This document shows, piece after piece, positions 1 to 8,648 of a DNA stretch of 35,676 nucleotides. Origin of the DNA: MAG-120531 sp002378585 (GTDB taxonomy: Bacteria; Bacteroidota; Bacteroidia; Flavobacteriales; Flavobacteriaceae). Positions within the stretch are counted from its first letter, which is position 1, and the number at the start of each line of letters is the position of its first letter. The stretch covers positions 1 through 35,676 of the forward strand of contig CALADZ010000141.1 in assembly GCA_937890575.1 (NCBI GenBank), given 5' to 3'. Position numbers and translations under genes: made by a program. The notes under the pieces were generated by a model. The model was not told where the DNA came from. It did not search any database and saw only the letters and a program-made list of their open reading frames with translations.

Positions 1-1463
1 ATCCTTTTGTGATTCCAACCACTGGTTTTGCGCTTCCAAAGACTCCCTTTGGGTGAGCAATACTTCTAAATAATCAGCCCGAGCTGAAGTAAATAAAACA
101 CCAGAAATTCTGTTGGCTTCATTCAGTGCGGCTGCTTGATCTTCTTGAAGACGCAATTGTTCTTGAAGGTTTTCCAACCTCCATAATTGCGAGGAAACTT
201 CCAAATAGGATTGAAGCGAAACGCGCTCGTATTCTAAAAAGGCTTGTTCCTGTTTTGCGTTTGCGATTCTCATGTTGGCTTTAATCTCATTGAGATTCAC
301 CACAGGAGAAAACAAATCTGCAGCCAATTTAAAAAACATAGACTCTGGTGTATGGGCGAGCAATTGTTGTTTAAACGCTTCTCTCCCGTAAAATCGGCGG
401 CCAGCTTAAAAAACATTGACTCTGGAGTATGAGCGAGCAATTGTTGTTTAAACGCTTCTCTCCCGTAACTCGCGCCTAATTCAATAGATGGAAAAAAGGC
501 TGCGCGAGCCGCTTTCACATCCAATTTGGCCGCCAAAAGCTCTTGTTCAGCTTGTTTGATATCTGGCCTGTTTAGCAATAGCTGAGTAGCCACCGTTTGG
601 GTAGGTATCAAAGAAGGTACATGCGTAAAGCCCTGAGAACGTTTAATTTCTGTGGTGGGACTTCCGATTAAAAAACGGATTTCATTTTCCAGATCGATCA
701 CCTCTTGCTTTACTTGAATCAATTTACTTTGGTTGCGGTCAAATTCAGCTTCAAATCTTTTTACCGCCAGCTCATTGCTTTTACCCGCCTGCTTAAGGGA
801 TTTAACCGTTTTAATCGCATTGGACTGAAGTTGGTTGTACTGCTGCAGGTTATTGGCGATCAGATCCAAGGTGATTAGATCGTAGTAGGAGGAAGCTATC
901 TCTGAAATAAGCTGAGAGGACATAAATCGCTGCGCCTCTCCAGTGGCCAAATACTCGTGATAGGCTGATTTCTTCTTGTTTCTCAGCTTCTTCCAAACGT
1001 CCAACTCCCAACTAGCGCTTAATCCAACACGCATATTTTTTAATGGTTCCGGAAATTCTTCATCGTGAAGGGAAAGTTGTTGCTCCACAGCACCATTACG
1101 GGTATATTCGCCCACCTTTTCAGAATCGCCAGAAGCGATCAAGCCAACTGAAGGCAAATACTCACCCTTTCTAGCCTTGACCTCAGCCTTAGATTGAGCG
1201 AGGCGCTGCTCCATAATTTTAAGTTCTTGGTTATGGGCAAGTGCCTGGTCAATCAGCGATTTTAGGTAGGGATCATTAAAAAAAGATCCCCGTCCAACCA
1301 CCTCATAACTCGTTGTCGCGGGTTCTCTATGGCTAAACTCTTTGGGTAATTCCGCTATTTTATGGTCTATCGGACGAAGACTGGAACAACCGGAGAGTCC
1401 TAATCCAACTAGAGAAACCCAAGCGATGAGGTGTCTATTGAATAACTTAATCTTGGTTTTCAT
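1..1463 (-). pseudogene. TolC/OprM-type outer-membrane efflux lipoprotein, frameshifted by internal duplication
   Basis: Outer-membrane channel of the RND efflux operon; it would form the exit duct for the pump encoded upstream. The start at 1463 gives a lipoprotein signal ending in LSGC, followed by typical OEP-family helices and the phrase NRPDIKQAEQELLAAKLDV. The gene start overlaps the end of the RND gene by 17 nt, which implies coupled translation. The frame breaks near 391: a 77-bp imperfect tandem copy shifts it, and the shifted frame ends at 297 with an unrelated tail. From about 391 down to base 1 the original frame is open and encodes a normal OEP C-terminal half (for example FSPVVNLNEIKANMRIANAK, then ADYLEVLLTQRESLEAQ), running off the window edge. 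The gene is therefore complete in content but split into two frames. It could be truly broken or an assembly error. Family assignment is secure; the status is not. Confidence 0.85.
314..468. repeat. 77-bp imperfect direct tandem duplication inside the efflux channel gene
   Basis: Bases 314-390 and 391-467 align without gaps at an offset of 77. They differ at only about seven positions. Read in the gene's own frame, both copies encode the same residues, from YGREAFKQQLL to FFKLAAD, and each difference lies at a synonymous site (for example GCT/GCC, ACT/ACA, AAG/AAA, CTG/TTG). Because 77 is not a multiple of three, the second copy shifts the reading frame. A fresh slippage duplication would be identical, so the copies seem to have diverged as functional genes before being joined. 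Confidence 0.93.
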
Positions 1464-4400
1464 CTTTTTTATTTCGATTAACTAGTTTAGATAATTTTTT
1501 TATCTGCTTGCGCAGCATGTTTGTCTCTTCATCCTGACGAATGAACGCCTCTGAAATAGGCTCATCGTATTCCTCGCGGATGTATGACTTTCCTTTGATT
1601 AAATGGGCAAAGAAATAGTACAAACCTGGTATGAGAATTACCCCGAGCAGGGTTCCGGACACCATTCCTCCTAGAGCAGATCCGCCGATGGTTTTGTTCC
1701 CAATAGCTCCCGCGCCAGTAGCGAGCACCAAAGGCACTAACCCAGCTATAAAGGCTAAAGAAGTCATCAAAATCGGTCTAAATCTAACTTTAGCTCCTTC
1801 GATAGCTGCCTCTAAAATGGTAGCCCCCTGCCGCTGTTTTTGAACGGCAAACTCAACGATAAGTACCGCGTTCTTCCCGAGAAGCCCCACCAACATGATC
1901 AACCCAATTTGGGCGTATACATCGTTGGAAAGACCCATGATTTTCAACAAGAAAAAGGAACCGAAAACACCGAGTGGCAAGGAAAGCAAGATGACAAATG
2001 GCAATACAAAGCTTTCATACTGAGCGGCCAAAACCAAGTAAACGAAGATCAGCACCACGGCAAAAATGATCAATGATTCATTCCCTCTTTGCGCTTCATC
2101 AAAGGAAAGTCCTTCCCAAGCTATATCAAAACTGTTGGGGAGTTGCGTGGCGGCTACTTCTTTGATGGCGGCAATGGCATCCCCTGTGGTATATCCTTTT
2201 GCAGGAAGGCCAGCGATAGCGGCTGAATTATACAAGTTGTATCGGGTGATTTCATTCGGACCCAGTTTGTTGGTCAACGTGGTAAACGACGAATACGGAA
2301 CCATTTCGCCTTCTTCGTTTTTGACAAACAAATTCTCTAAGTCTCTAGGTAGCGCCCTGTATTCAGGGGCTGCTTGGGTATAGACTTTAAAGAACCGCCC
2401 GAATTTGATAAACCCTTGCTCATAGGTGCTTCCGATCAAAATATTGAGATTTTCCATTGCTTTGCCGATGGAAACTCCTTTTTGCATGGCTGCTTGGTTA
2501 TCGATTTCAATTTCTACCTGAGGATAATTGGCCGCAAAGAAGGTAAACAAACCGGTCAATTCTGGACGTTCTTTAAGCGCGTCCATAAATTTGTTGTTGA
2601 TTTTCTCAAACTCCTGATAATCAACGCCGCTCGTTTTATCCAAAAGACGGAATGAAAATCCTCCAGAGGCACCAAAGCCAGGAACCGCTGGTGGTTCAAA
2701 ATATTCAATCACTGCACCCAAGTTTCGGGTTTTCTCTTCCAATTCCTCCATGATTTCAGTGACGCTGTGCTCGCGCTGATCCCAGGGCTTTAAATTGATC
2801 AAACAAGTTCCCGCGTTGGATCCCCGGCCTTCAGTCATGATTTCATATCCAGCCAAAGAAGAAACAGACTCAATGCCTTCCACCTCTTCGGCAATTTTTT
2901 GAAGTTTTCTAGCTACGTCGTTGGTTCGCTCCAAGGTTGAACCTGGAGGAGTTTGTACAATGGCGTAAATGGTCCCTTGATCCTCGTTGGGGATAAATCC
3001 TGAGGGCAAAATTTGGTTGAAGAAATAAACACCAAATCCAAAGAAAGCGAGTACCCCAAATGTGACCAAACGCTTGTTTACAATTTTGGTCAGTAGCTGA
3101 GCGTACTTGTTGGTCAACAGATCAAACCTTCCGTTAAACCACAAAATAAATCGGTTAAATACTGATTTTTTCAGGTTTGGATCGTGCGGCTTCAATAATA
3201 TGGCACAGAGCACAGGGGTCAAGGTCAATGCGACAATCGCCGAAATAACAATGGATCCAGCCATGGTGATAGAGAATTGGCGATAGAACACCCCAATAGG
3301 TCCAGACATAAATGAAATCGGGATGAATACGGACACCATCACTAAAGTAATCGCAATAATGGCCCCGCTGATTTCTCCCAACACCTCTTGAACAGCTGCA
3401 TAGGGTTTCAGGTGGGACTCTTCCATTTTGGCATGAACTGCCTCGACGACTACAATCGCGTTATCCACCACAATACCAATCGCCAATACCAAGGCAAAAA
3501 GCGTGATCAAATTGATAGACAACCCAAAAAGTTGCATCACAAAAAAGCTGCCGATAAGAGAAACAGGCACCGCTAGAATCGTAATCAAGGTGTATCTCCA
3601 GTTTCCTAGGAATAAAAACACCACAAGAGCCACCAAAATCAAGGCGTCTCTAAAAGTGTGCATCACTTGTTCAATAGACGCATTCAAAAAGCTTGAAACG
3701 TCGTAGTTGATTTTATAGGAAACTCCTGGAGGAAAGTCACCTTCAAGCTCCTTAAGTTTTTCTTTGATCGAATCGATGACGTCCGATGCGTTACTGCCCA
3801 GCGTTTGTTTGAGCACAATAGAGGCGGATGGATCCCCATCCAGATTGGAGTAGATATCAAAGAATTCACTCCCTAATTCTACATCTGCGATATCGCCCAG
3901 CTTTAAAATAGCCCCGTCTTCATGGGCTCTGATGATGATCTCTTTGTATTGATCTGCTTCGTTAAATCGCCCTTTGTAGGTTAATACATATTCCAAGGAC
4001 TGTGATTTGCCTCCGTCTGCTCGACCGATACGTCCAGGTCTACCCAGAATACTTTGTTCCTCCATCGCGGCCAATACCTCTTCAGCGGAAACGTTGTAAG
4101 CCCGCATACGATCTGGTTTTAACCATACGCGCATCGCATATTTTCTACTTCCCAAAATCTGAGCACTGGCTATACCGTCGATGCGTTGAATTTCTGGGAT
4201 GATTCGCGTATAGGCGTAGTTGTACAGGAATTTTTCATCAAAGTTTTTGTCGTCCCCATACAGGTTTACGTACATCAACATACTGGGTTGAACTGGGGTG
4301 ATGATAACCCCCTCCCTCTGAACCAAATCAGGTAACAGCGGCATCACCTGGTCCACCCTAGTTTTCACGCGAACTACTGCTTGATCAGGGTCGGTTCCCG

Positions 4401-4686
4401 GTTCAAAAATGACGCGAATAGTTCCTTCCCCCGCACTGGTAGCGTCAGAAACCACATAGCGCATCCCCTGAACTCCGTTGATCGCTGTCTCTAGGGGAAT
4501 AATGGTACTCTTAATCAATACATCCGCGCTGGATCCGGGATAAGCGATAAATATATTTACTGTAGTTGGAGCAATTTCTGGAAATTGAGAAATGGGCAAT
4601 TGTCTGTAGGCCAATAATCCCGTGAACACCAATGTGAGTGAGATCACAATGGCCAGTACAGGCCTGTGTATGAATTTTTTAAACAT
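1447..4686 (-). CDS. RND (HAE1/AcrB-type) multidrug efflux pump, inner-membrane subunit
   Basis: Proton-driven inner-membrane pump that exports hydrophobic or amphipathic compounds through the adaptor and the TolC-like channel. Length 1079 aa fits the family. The N-terminal helix, porter domains, and two sets of membrane helices are present. TM4 carries GIVVDNAIVVVE, so the usual Asp-Asp pair (AcrB D407/D408) reads D408-N409 here. TM10 retains Lys938 in GLLGKNAVLIVEF, and the RFRPILMTS arginine is kept. The C-terminal tail is charged (ending RNKKDENQD). It lies 18 nt after the adaptor gene and overlaps the channel gene, so the three form one operon. The D-to-N change could affect proton coupling, although it may be normal in this Bacteroidota branch. 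Substrate unknown. Confidence 0.95.
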   Translation of the reverse strand: MFKKFIHRPVLAIVISLTLVFTGLLAYRQLPISQFPEIAPTTVNIFIAYPGSSADVLIKSTIIPLETAINGVQGMRYVVSDATSAGEGTIRVIFEPGTDPDQAVVRVKTRVDQVMPLLPDLVQREGVIITPVQPSMLMYVNLYGDDKNFDEKFLYNYAYTRIIPEIQRIDGIASAQILGSRKYAMRVWLKPDRMRAYNVSAEEVLAAMEEQSILGRPGRIGRADGGKSQSLEYVLTYKGRFNEADQYKEIIIRAHEDGAILKLGDIADVELGSEFFDIYSNLDGDPSASIVLKQTLGSNASDVIDSIKEKLKELEGDFPPGVSYKINYDVSSFLNASIEQVMHTFRDALILVALVVFLFLGNWRYTLITILAVPVSLIGSFFVMQLFGLSINLITLFALVLAIGIVVDNAIVVVEAVHAKMEESHLKPYAAVQEVLGEISGAIIAITLVMVSVFIPISFMSGPIGVFYRQFSITMAGSIVISAIVALTLTPVLCAILLKPHDPNLKKSVFNRFILWFNGRFDLLTNKYAQLLTKIVNKRLVTFGVLAFFGFGVYFFNQILPSGFIPNEDQGTIYAIVQTPPGSTLERTNDVARKLQKIAEEVEGIESVSSLAGYEIMTEGRGSNAGTCLINLKPWDQREHSVTEIMEELEEKTRNLGAVIEYFEPPAVPGFGASGGFSFRLLDKTSGVDYQEFEKINNKFMDALKERPELTGLFTFFAANYPQVEIEIDNQAAMQKGVSIGKAMENLNILIGSTYEQGFIKFGRFFKVYTQAAPEYRALPRDLENLFVKNEEGEMVPYSSFTTLTNKLGPNEITRYNLYNSAAIAGLPAKGYTTGDAIAAIKEVAATQLPNSFDIAWEGLSFDEAQRGNESLIIFAVVLIFVYLVLAAQYESFVLPFVILLSLPLGVFGSFFLLKIMGLSNDVYAQIGLIMLVGLLGKNAVLIVEFAVQKQRQGATILEAAIEGAKVRFRPILMTSLAFIAGLVPLVLATGAGAIGNKTIGGSALGGMVSGTLLGVILIPGLYYFFAHLIKGKSYIREEYDEPISEAFIRQDEETNMLRKQIKKLSKLVNRNKKDENQD

Positions 4687-4704
4687 AGCTAATGGAATTA
4701 ACGA

Positions 4705-5784
4705 TTATTCTGAGAACAGATCTAGTCCCTTAACTAGTTCTTCAAAAGAAATCTTTTTAGGGTGAATAATGTCTTTATTTCGGACCATTCTAATTCCTTC
4801 TACCAAAATTGTTTCTGAGGCTGAGAGCCCTTTATCCACAATAAATAAGTCAGGCAATTCACCCGAAGTAGTAATTTCTCTTTGAGCTACTTGACCTGAC
4901 TTGTCCACGACAAATACATAGGTTTTGTCCAAAATTTGGAACGTAGCCTTCTGAGGTATCAGCAGAGCCTGGGTGTAGGGAACCGCAATTTTCACCGTTC
5001 CGGTTTCCCCGTGTCTGAGGATCCCCTTGGGATTTTTAAAGTCCGCTCTAAACCCAATCGTTCCCGTTGTATTATCAAACTCACCCAGAATAGTTTCTAC
5101 AGAACCAAGCTCCTCGAAAATAGCCCCGTTAGCCAACTGAATCTGAACTTGTTTTTCTTGCGCATTGGTATGGCTGATATAATTTAGGTATTCAGCCTCG
5201 GGTACGTTAAAATAAACCCACATGAGGCTGTTGTCGGATAAGGACGTAAGTATCTCCCCTTCATCCAACAAACTACCTTCCCTGACCAAAAGCCGGTCCA
5301 TGATCCCTGTAAACGGCGCTCGGACAGTCGTAAAATTTAAATGGGTTTGGGATAGAGAAACCTCCGCTTTGGCTTTTCCGTATTCTGCTTCAAAAAGCGA
5401 TAGCTCATTTTGTGAAATGATGTTTTCTTTAAACAGGTTTTTAGCGTTTAGGTACTCGATTTCTGCCACTTTAGCCTCTGAGCTAGAGCGATTTAATTCC
5501 GCCTGATAAATGGAAGGTAGGGTAGTGAACATGATGGCTCCTTTTTGCACCAAAGAGCCCTCATCTACAGAGATTTTTTCAAGGTAACCCTTTTCAATCG
5601 CGCGCAGTTCAATATGCTTATGCGCCTTGATTTGTGCCACGTACTCTTTGTAGAGTATGGTGTCTTTTACTGCGGGTTGTACTACGGTAAAACTGTTGGT
5701 TTCGTGTTCTTTTTCGTGTTCTTTTTTACAGCTTTGGAATAACAAGGAACCGAAGATTATCCCATAAATAATCTGTTTTTTCAT
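4705..5784 (-). CDS. RND periplasmic adaptor (membrane fusion protein), lipoprotein
   Basis: Bridges the RND pump and the outer-membrane channel. I chose the start at 5784 because it places MKKQIIYGIIFGSLLFQSC, a lipoprotein signal, at the N-terminus; an earlier in-frame ATG at 5823 would put 13 hydrophilic residues ahead of the signal. The protein has about 359 residues. It shows the two lipoyl half-motifs (around EKISVDEGSLVQKG and VRAPFTGIMDRLLVREGSLL) flanking a coiled hairpin rich in Glu, Ala and Lys, then a beta-barrel region (TGTIGFRADFKNP) and a membrane-proximal end. It is the first of the three structural efflux genes and is followed by the pump after 18 nt. No dedicated regulator is visible in the operon. 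Confidence 0.93.
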   Translation of the reverse strand: MKKQIIYGIIFGSLLFQSCKKEHEKEHETNSFTVVQPAVKDTILYKEYVAQIKAHKHIELRAIEKGYLEKISVDEGSLVQKGAIMFTTLPSIYQAELNRSSSEAKVAEIEYLNAKNLFKENIISQNELSLFEAEYGKAKAEVSLSQTHLNFTTVRAPFTGIMDRLLVREGSLLDEGEILTSLSDNSLMWVYFNVPEAEYLNYISHTNAQEKQVQIQLANGAIFEELGSVETILGEFDNTTGTIGFRADFKNPKGILRHGETGTVKIAVPYTQALLIPQKATFQILDKTYVFVVDKSGQVAQREITTSGELPDLFIVDKGLSASETILVEGIRMVRNKDIIHPKKISFEELVKGLDLFSE

Positions 5785-5881
5785 ATTGATTTTTTTGATT
5801 GTGACTAAATAATTTTCGCACAAAGCGATGCCAAACAGAGGGGAACAGCCATAAATGCTGTGCTCTGATGTTCTGTCAACA

Positions 5882-6226
5882 TCAAATCAATAAATGATCG
5901 TAAAGAATATAAATGGGGTACTTGCTGGGGTGGGCAGATTCAAATTTATCCGTTTGAATCCGAGCGGAGTCCGATCTTAACGGGGAAAGAAAAGTAAAGC
6001 GTGTGAAAAAATCATCCGTTGGATGATTTTCAGGATGATTGGTCTCTTCGAATTCTACCTGCTCTAGCGCTTCAAAATATAGGGTCCATTTTTCTGAGGA
6101 AGAAGAGAACGGAACGATCTGAAGTTCACTTTGCCCAAGAGCTTCAACACCCGATGCCATGGGAACACTAGCTTGTTGCGCAAGCAGGTTAAAGCAAAAA
6201 AGCAGAAAAAGCGAAAAGCGATACAT
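5882..6226 (-). CDS. Small secreted hypothetical protein upstream of the efflux operon
   Basis: I do not recognise a family. The 114-residue product begins with a clear signal peptide (MYRFSLFLLFCFNLLAQQ), predicting export. The mature part of about 95 residues is polar, rich in Glu, Ser and Pro, and has no transmembrane segment, cysteine pair or known motif. It lies on the same strand as the efflux genes, 97 nt before the adaptor, and could be co-transcribed with them. A TAnnTTTG-like element sits just upstream. It could be a true gene or a decaying one; the signal peptide argues for a real gene. Confidence 0.55.
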   Translation of the reverse strand: MYRFSLFLLFCFNLLAQQASVPMASGVEALGQSELQIVPFSSSSEKWTLYFEALEQVEFEETNHPENHPTDDFFTRFTFLSPLRSDSARIQTDKFESAHPSKYPIYILYDHLLI

Positions 6227-6243
6227 CTATTCAAATAATCGCC

Positions 6244-6251
6244 CAAAACTA
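6244..6251 (-). promoter_or_regulatory. Possible -7 box (TAGTTTTG) for the 6226 gene and efflux operon
   Basis: On the minus strand the string TAGTTTTG matches the Bacteroidota TAnnTTTG consensus and lies 17 nt before the ATG at 6226. No clear TTTG partner is seen 17-23 nt further upstream, so this is a weak promoter call. Confidence 0.3.
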
Positions 6252-6321
6252 ATTATAAAAATTGATTGAGGATTTATTTAAATGTTATTTCACAAATAAC
6301 CGTCGATAGGAACCCTAAAAG

Positions 6322-7695
6322 CTAGACTAAAAACTTTTCCACCTGGTTTAAAATGGGGAGGGAGACTTGCCACCCGTATCTAGAAGTTATTTCTTGGGCA
6401 AGTGCCTTTTGAGGCTCGGATTCACCGTGGATTAAAAATACGCGTTCGGGGACATTCTTAATTTCAGTCATCCAGGACAATAGATCTGACTGATCACCAT
6501 GTGCTGACAGACTTTCTAGGGCGTGGATTTGTGCCTTTACCGGGTAGTATTTCCCGTAGATTTTTACTTCCTGGGCGCCTTGCTTAAGCTGGCTGCCACG
6601 GGTACCCTCAGCCTGATAACCCACCAAAAGGACGCGGGTGGTTGGTTGATCAATCAACTGCTGTAAATAGGTTAAAACACGTCCACCGGTGACCATACCG
6701 CTCCCCGCAATAACAATTTTGGGTCCAGTTTTGTCGATGACTTCCCAGGTTTCTGCATAGGAGGTGACTACATTGATGTGTTCCACCATATTTGAAAAGT
6801 CATGATCGGTTATTTTGTGCCAATCCATGTAGCGACGAAATACATCCAAGACACGATTACCCATGGGACTGTCTACATAAATGGGGATGTTTGGAATCTT
6901 ATTTTTCTCATACCCTTTCCACAGCAAATACATCAACATTTGCAAGCGCTCCACAGCAAAACTCGGAATGATTAATACCCCTCTATCCCGGATAGTTTCT
7001 TGGATCAGCTTGGGTAGCATCTCCTGAAATTCATCCTTAGGGTGTAAACGATCGCCAAAGGTGCTTTCAACAAAAAGAAAATCCGCCCACTGGGGTTTTT
7101 TTGGGTCGTAGAGCAGCGCGTCTTGTGCCCTACCTACATCCCCCGAAAACACAAAAGTCTTGTCGTTAACCTGCAGCTCTATAAAAACAGATCCTAGAAT
7201 ATGGCCGTTGTACACCATTCGGTATTTGATCTGTTCACTGACAGTAACCCACTCATCGGTAGGAACTTCCACAAACAATTCAATGGTTTTTTTGGCCTGA
7301 TCGACCGTATAAAAAGGCAAAGCTTTATCGTGTTTGCTGTACCCTTCCCTGTTGGCCTTTTCAGCTTCTTCCTCTTGAATTTTGGCGCTGTCCTCCAGAA
7401 TAATTTTAGCGATGGCTAGCGTTGGCCCTGTGCCACAGATAGCCCCCCTAAATCCCTGTTGGTGCAACCTGGGCAGATATCCCACGTGATCCAAATGGCC
7501 ATGGGTTAAAAGCACTCGGTCTATTTTTTCCACCTCCACCGGCAAATCCACCCAATTCATACTCCTGAGTTCCTTGACTCCTTGGAACAACCCACAGTCA
7601 ATTAATACGTGGGTATCCAGATACGTCAACAAAAACTTGGATCCCGTAACGGTTCCGGCTCCTCCTAAGAAGGTGATTTTAGCTTCGTCTATCAT
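6322..7695 (-). CDS. Beta-CASP metallo-beta-lactamase RNase (CPSF73-like)
   Basis: Predicted zinc-dependent endo/exoribonuclease of the prokaryotic CPSF-like group, cytoplasmic. The 457-residue protein has the metallo-beta-lactamase core with HGHLDH at residues 65-70, the SGDVGR metal-binding loop, the beta-CASP insert with GSGMVTGGR, and a C-terminal RMMBL part containing HALESLSAHGDQSDL and FLIHGE. All the expected catalytic motifs are present. Its ATG directly follows the TAA of the upstream ATP-cone gene, so the two are translated together. No signal peptide. Processing or decay of RNA is the family role; the actual substrate here is unknown, and the partner gene suggests a nucleic-acid task shared by both. 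Confidence 0.9.
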   Translation of the reverse strand: MIDEAKITFLGGAGTVTGSKFLLTYLDTHVLIDCGLFQGVKELRSMNWVDLPVEVEKIDRVLLTHGHLDHVGYLPRLHQQGFRGAICGTGPTLAIAKIILEDSAKIQEEEAEKANREGYSKHDKALPFYTVDQAKKTIELFVEVPTDEWVTVSEQIKYRMVYNGHILGSVFIELQVNDKTFVFSGDVGRAQDALLYDPKKPQWADFLFVESTFGDRLHPKDEFQEMLPKLIQETIRDRGVLIIPSFAVERLQMLMYLLWKGYEKNKIPNIPIYVDSPMGNRVLDVFRRYMDWHKITDHDFSNMVEHINVVTSYAETWEVIDKTGPKIVIAGSGMVTGGRVLTYLQQLIDQPTTRVLLVGYQAEGTRGSQLKQGAQEVKIYGKYYPVKAQIHALESLSAHGDQSDLLSWMTEIKNVPERVFLIHGESEPQKALAQEITSRYGWQVSLPILNQVEKFLV

Positions 7696-8541
7696 TTATA
7701 TATCGGTACAAAGTCGGTGCATCTCCTGGACCACTTTACTGGCTCTTTTGGAAGATACACCTATATCTTGAAGAATCTCTTGTCGTGCCAAAATCTGTTT
7801 ACACAACACTGTTTTCTGGTCGAGTAGCGCCTGCTTTTCTTTTTGGGTTAACAAAGTGGAAACCGTAATCGGGTACAACCCAGATTGGTCAATGCGTTCT
7901 TTTAGACTTTGATGTTCCGGTGAATCCCAACTCAATAGATACAAACCGGCACAAAGCCCATAGCGTTGTGCATCTTCTGTAAACCTGGTATTGGTGACCA
8001 CCCAACCTGGCAAGAGTGTCGCTTCTTGCTTCTGGTGTTTGGGCCAGTGCGTTCTCAGGTCATTAAAACGCGCATGGATATACAAAGGAACTTTTACGTT
8101 GCAGTTCAGGCCTTCCTCACTGTGAAATTTACATTCTATCAGGGTGTGCTCCTGGCCTTTTTTGGCCCATATATCCACCTCATGATCTACACATGCTCCG
8201 GGAATTTGCACGCCAACACGGGTATGATAACCGGATTCAGAGAGCAATGCACCCACAAAATACTCAAAAGGAAACCCGGTAGGACCCAACTCATAAATAG
8301 CTTTTTTTAATCGGTATTTTGCTGCATAGTGTCGTTCCTTCTTCAAAAGTAGACTAGAAACCTGCTGGTAAATTTCCTGAGTGGGAATACCTTGATAGAG
8401 ATCCTCGCGAACCTGATCCATGATTTGAGCAACCGTTTTGGCATCTGCGCCGGAACGGAAGAGGGAGTTTTGTAGCTTTTCTTTCGAAAATCGAACCCGC
8501 TCTCCAGATTTCTTAATAACTTCCGTATCCACCTGTTGCAT
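7696..8541 (-). CDS. ATP-cone plus restriction-endonuclease-like (PD-(D/E)XK) protein
   Basis: Two recognisable parts. Residues about 3-90 form an ATP-cone, a nucleotide-sensing module best known from ribonucleotide reductases and NrdR (VIKKSGERVRFSKEKL; conserved TQEIYQQVSSLLL). Residues about 90-190 resemble an Mrr/PD-(D/E)XK nuclease core: a helix before GYHTRVGVQIPG, then HEVDIW with Asp123, and LIECKFH with Glu136 and Lys138, a plausible catalytic D-x12-E-C-K set. The C-terminus (IGVSSKRASKVVQEM) is helical and could be a DNA-binding helix-hairpin segment. It abuts the beta-CASP RNase gene with no spacer. Family knowledge suggests nucleotide-regulated nucleic-acid cleavage; function in this organism is unproven. 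Confidence 0.8.
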   Translation of the reverse strand: MQQVDTEVIKKSGERVRFSKEKLQNSLFRSGADAKTVAQIMDQVREDLYQGIPTQEIYQQVSSLLLKKERHYAAKYRLKKAIYELGPTGFPFEYFVGALLSESGYHTRVGVQIPGACVDHEVDIWAKKGQEHTLIECKFHSEEGLNCNVKVPLYIHARFNDLRTHWPKHQKQEATLLPGWVVTNTRFTEDAQRYGLCAGLYLLSWDSPEHQSLKERIDQSGLYPITVSTLLTQKEKQALLDQKTVLCKQILARQEILQDIGVSSKRASKVVQEMHRLCTDI

Positions 8542-8648
8542 GTAATTTCAGACCAAAATATTTACCATTCAGGCTTAACTTACAAGATACAAAATAATAA
8601 CTCGACACACCAATATATCGGTTGTCTTGTTCAACGTGGGCATCGACT

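Noticed and set aside
244..432. Plus-strand ORF of 62 aa across the duplication
   Set aside because: It is antisense to the channel gene and created by the repeat; it shows no family features.
314..468. Reading the direct repeat as CRISPR-like or a mobile-element end
   Set aside because: There are only two copies, both inside one coding frame and encoding the same peptide, and no spacers or terminal repeats are present.
7966..8310. 114-aa plus-strand ORF opposite the ATP-cone gene
   Set aside because: It lies wholly antisense to a gene with clear domains, and its own product has no recognisable domain.
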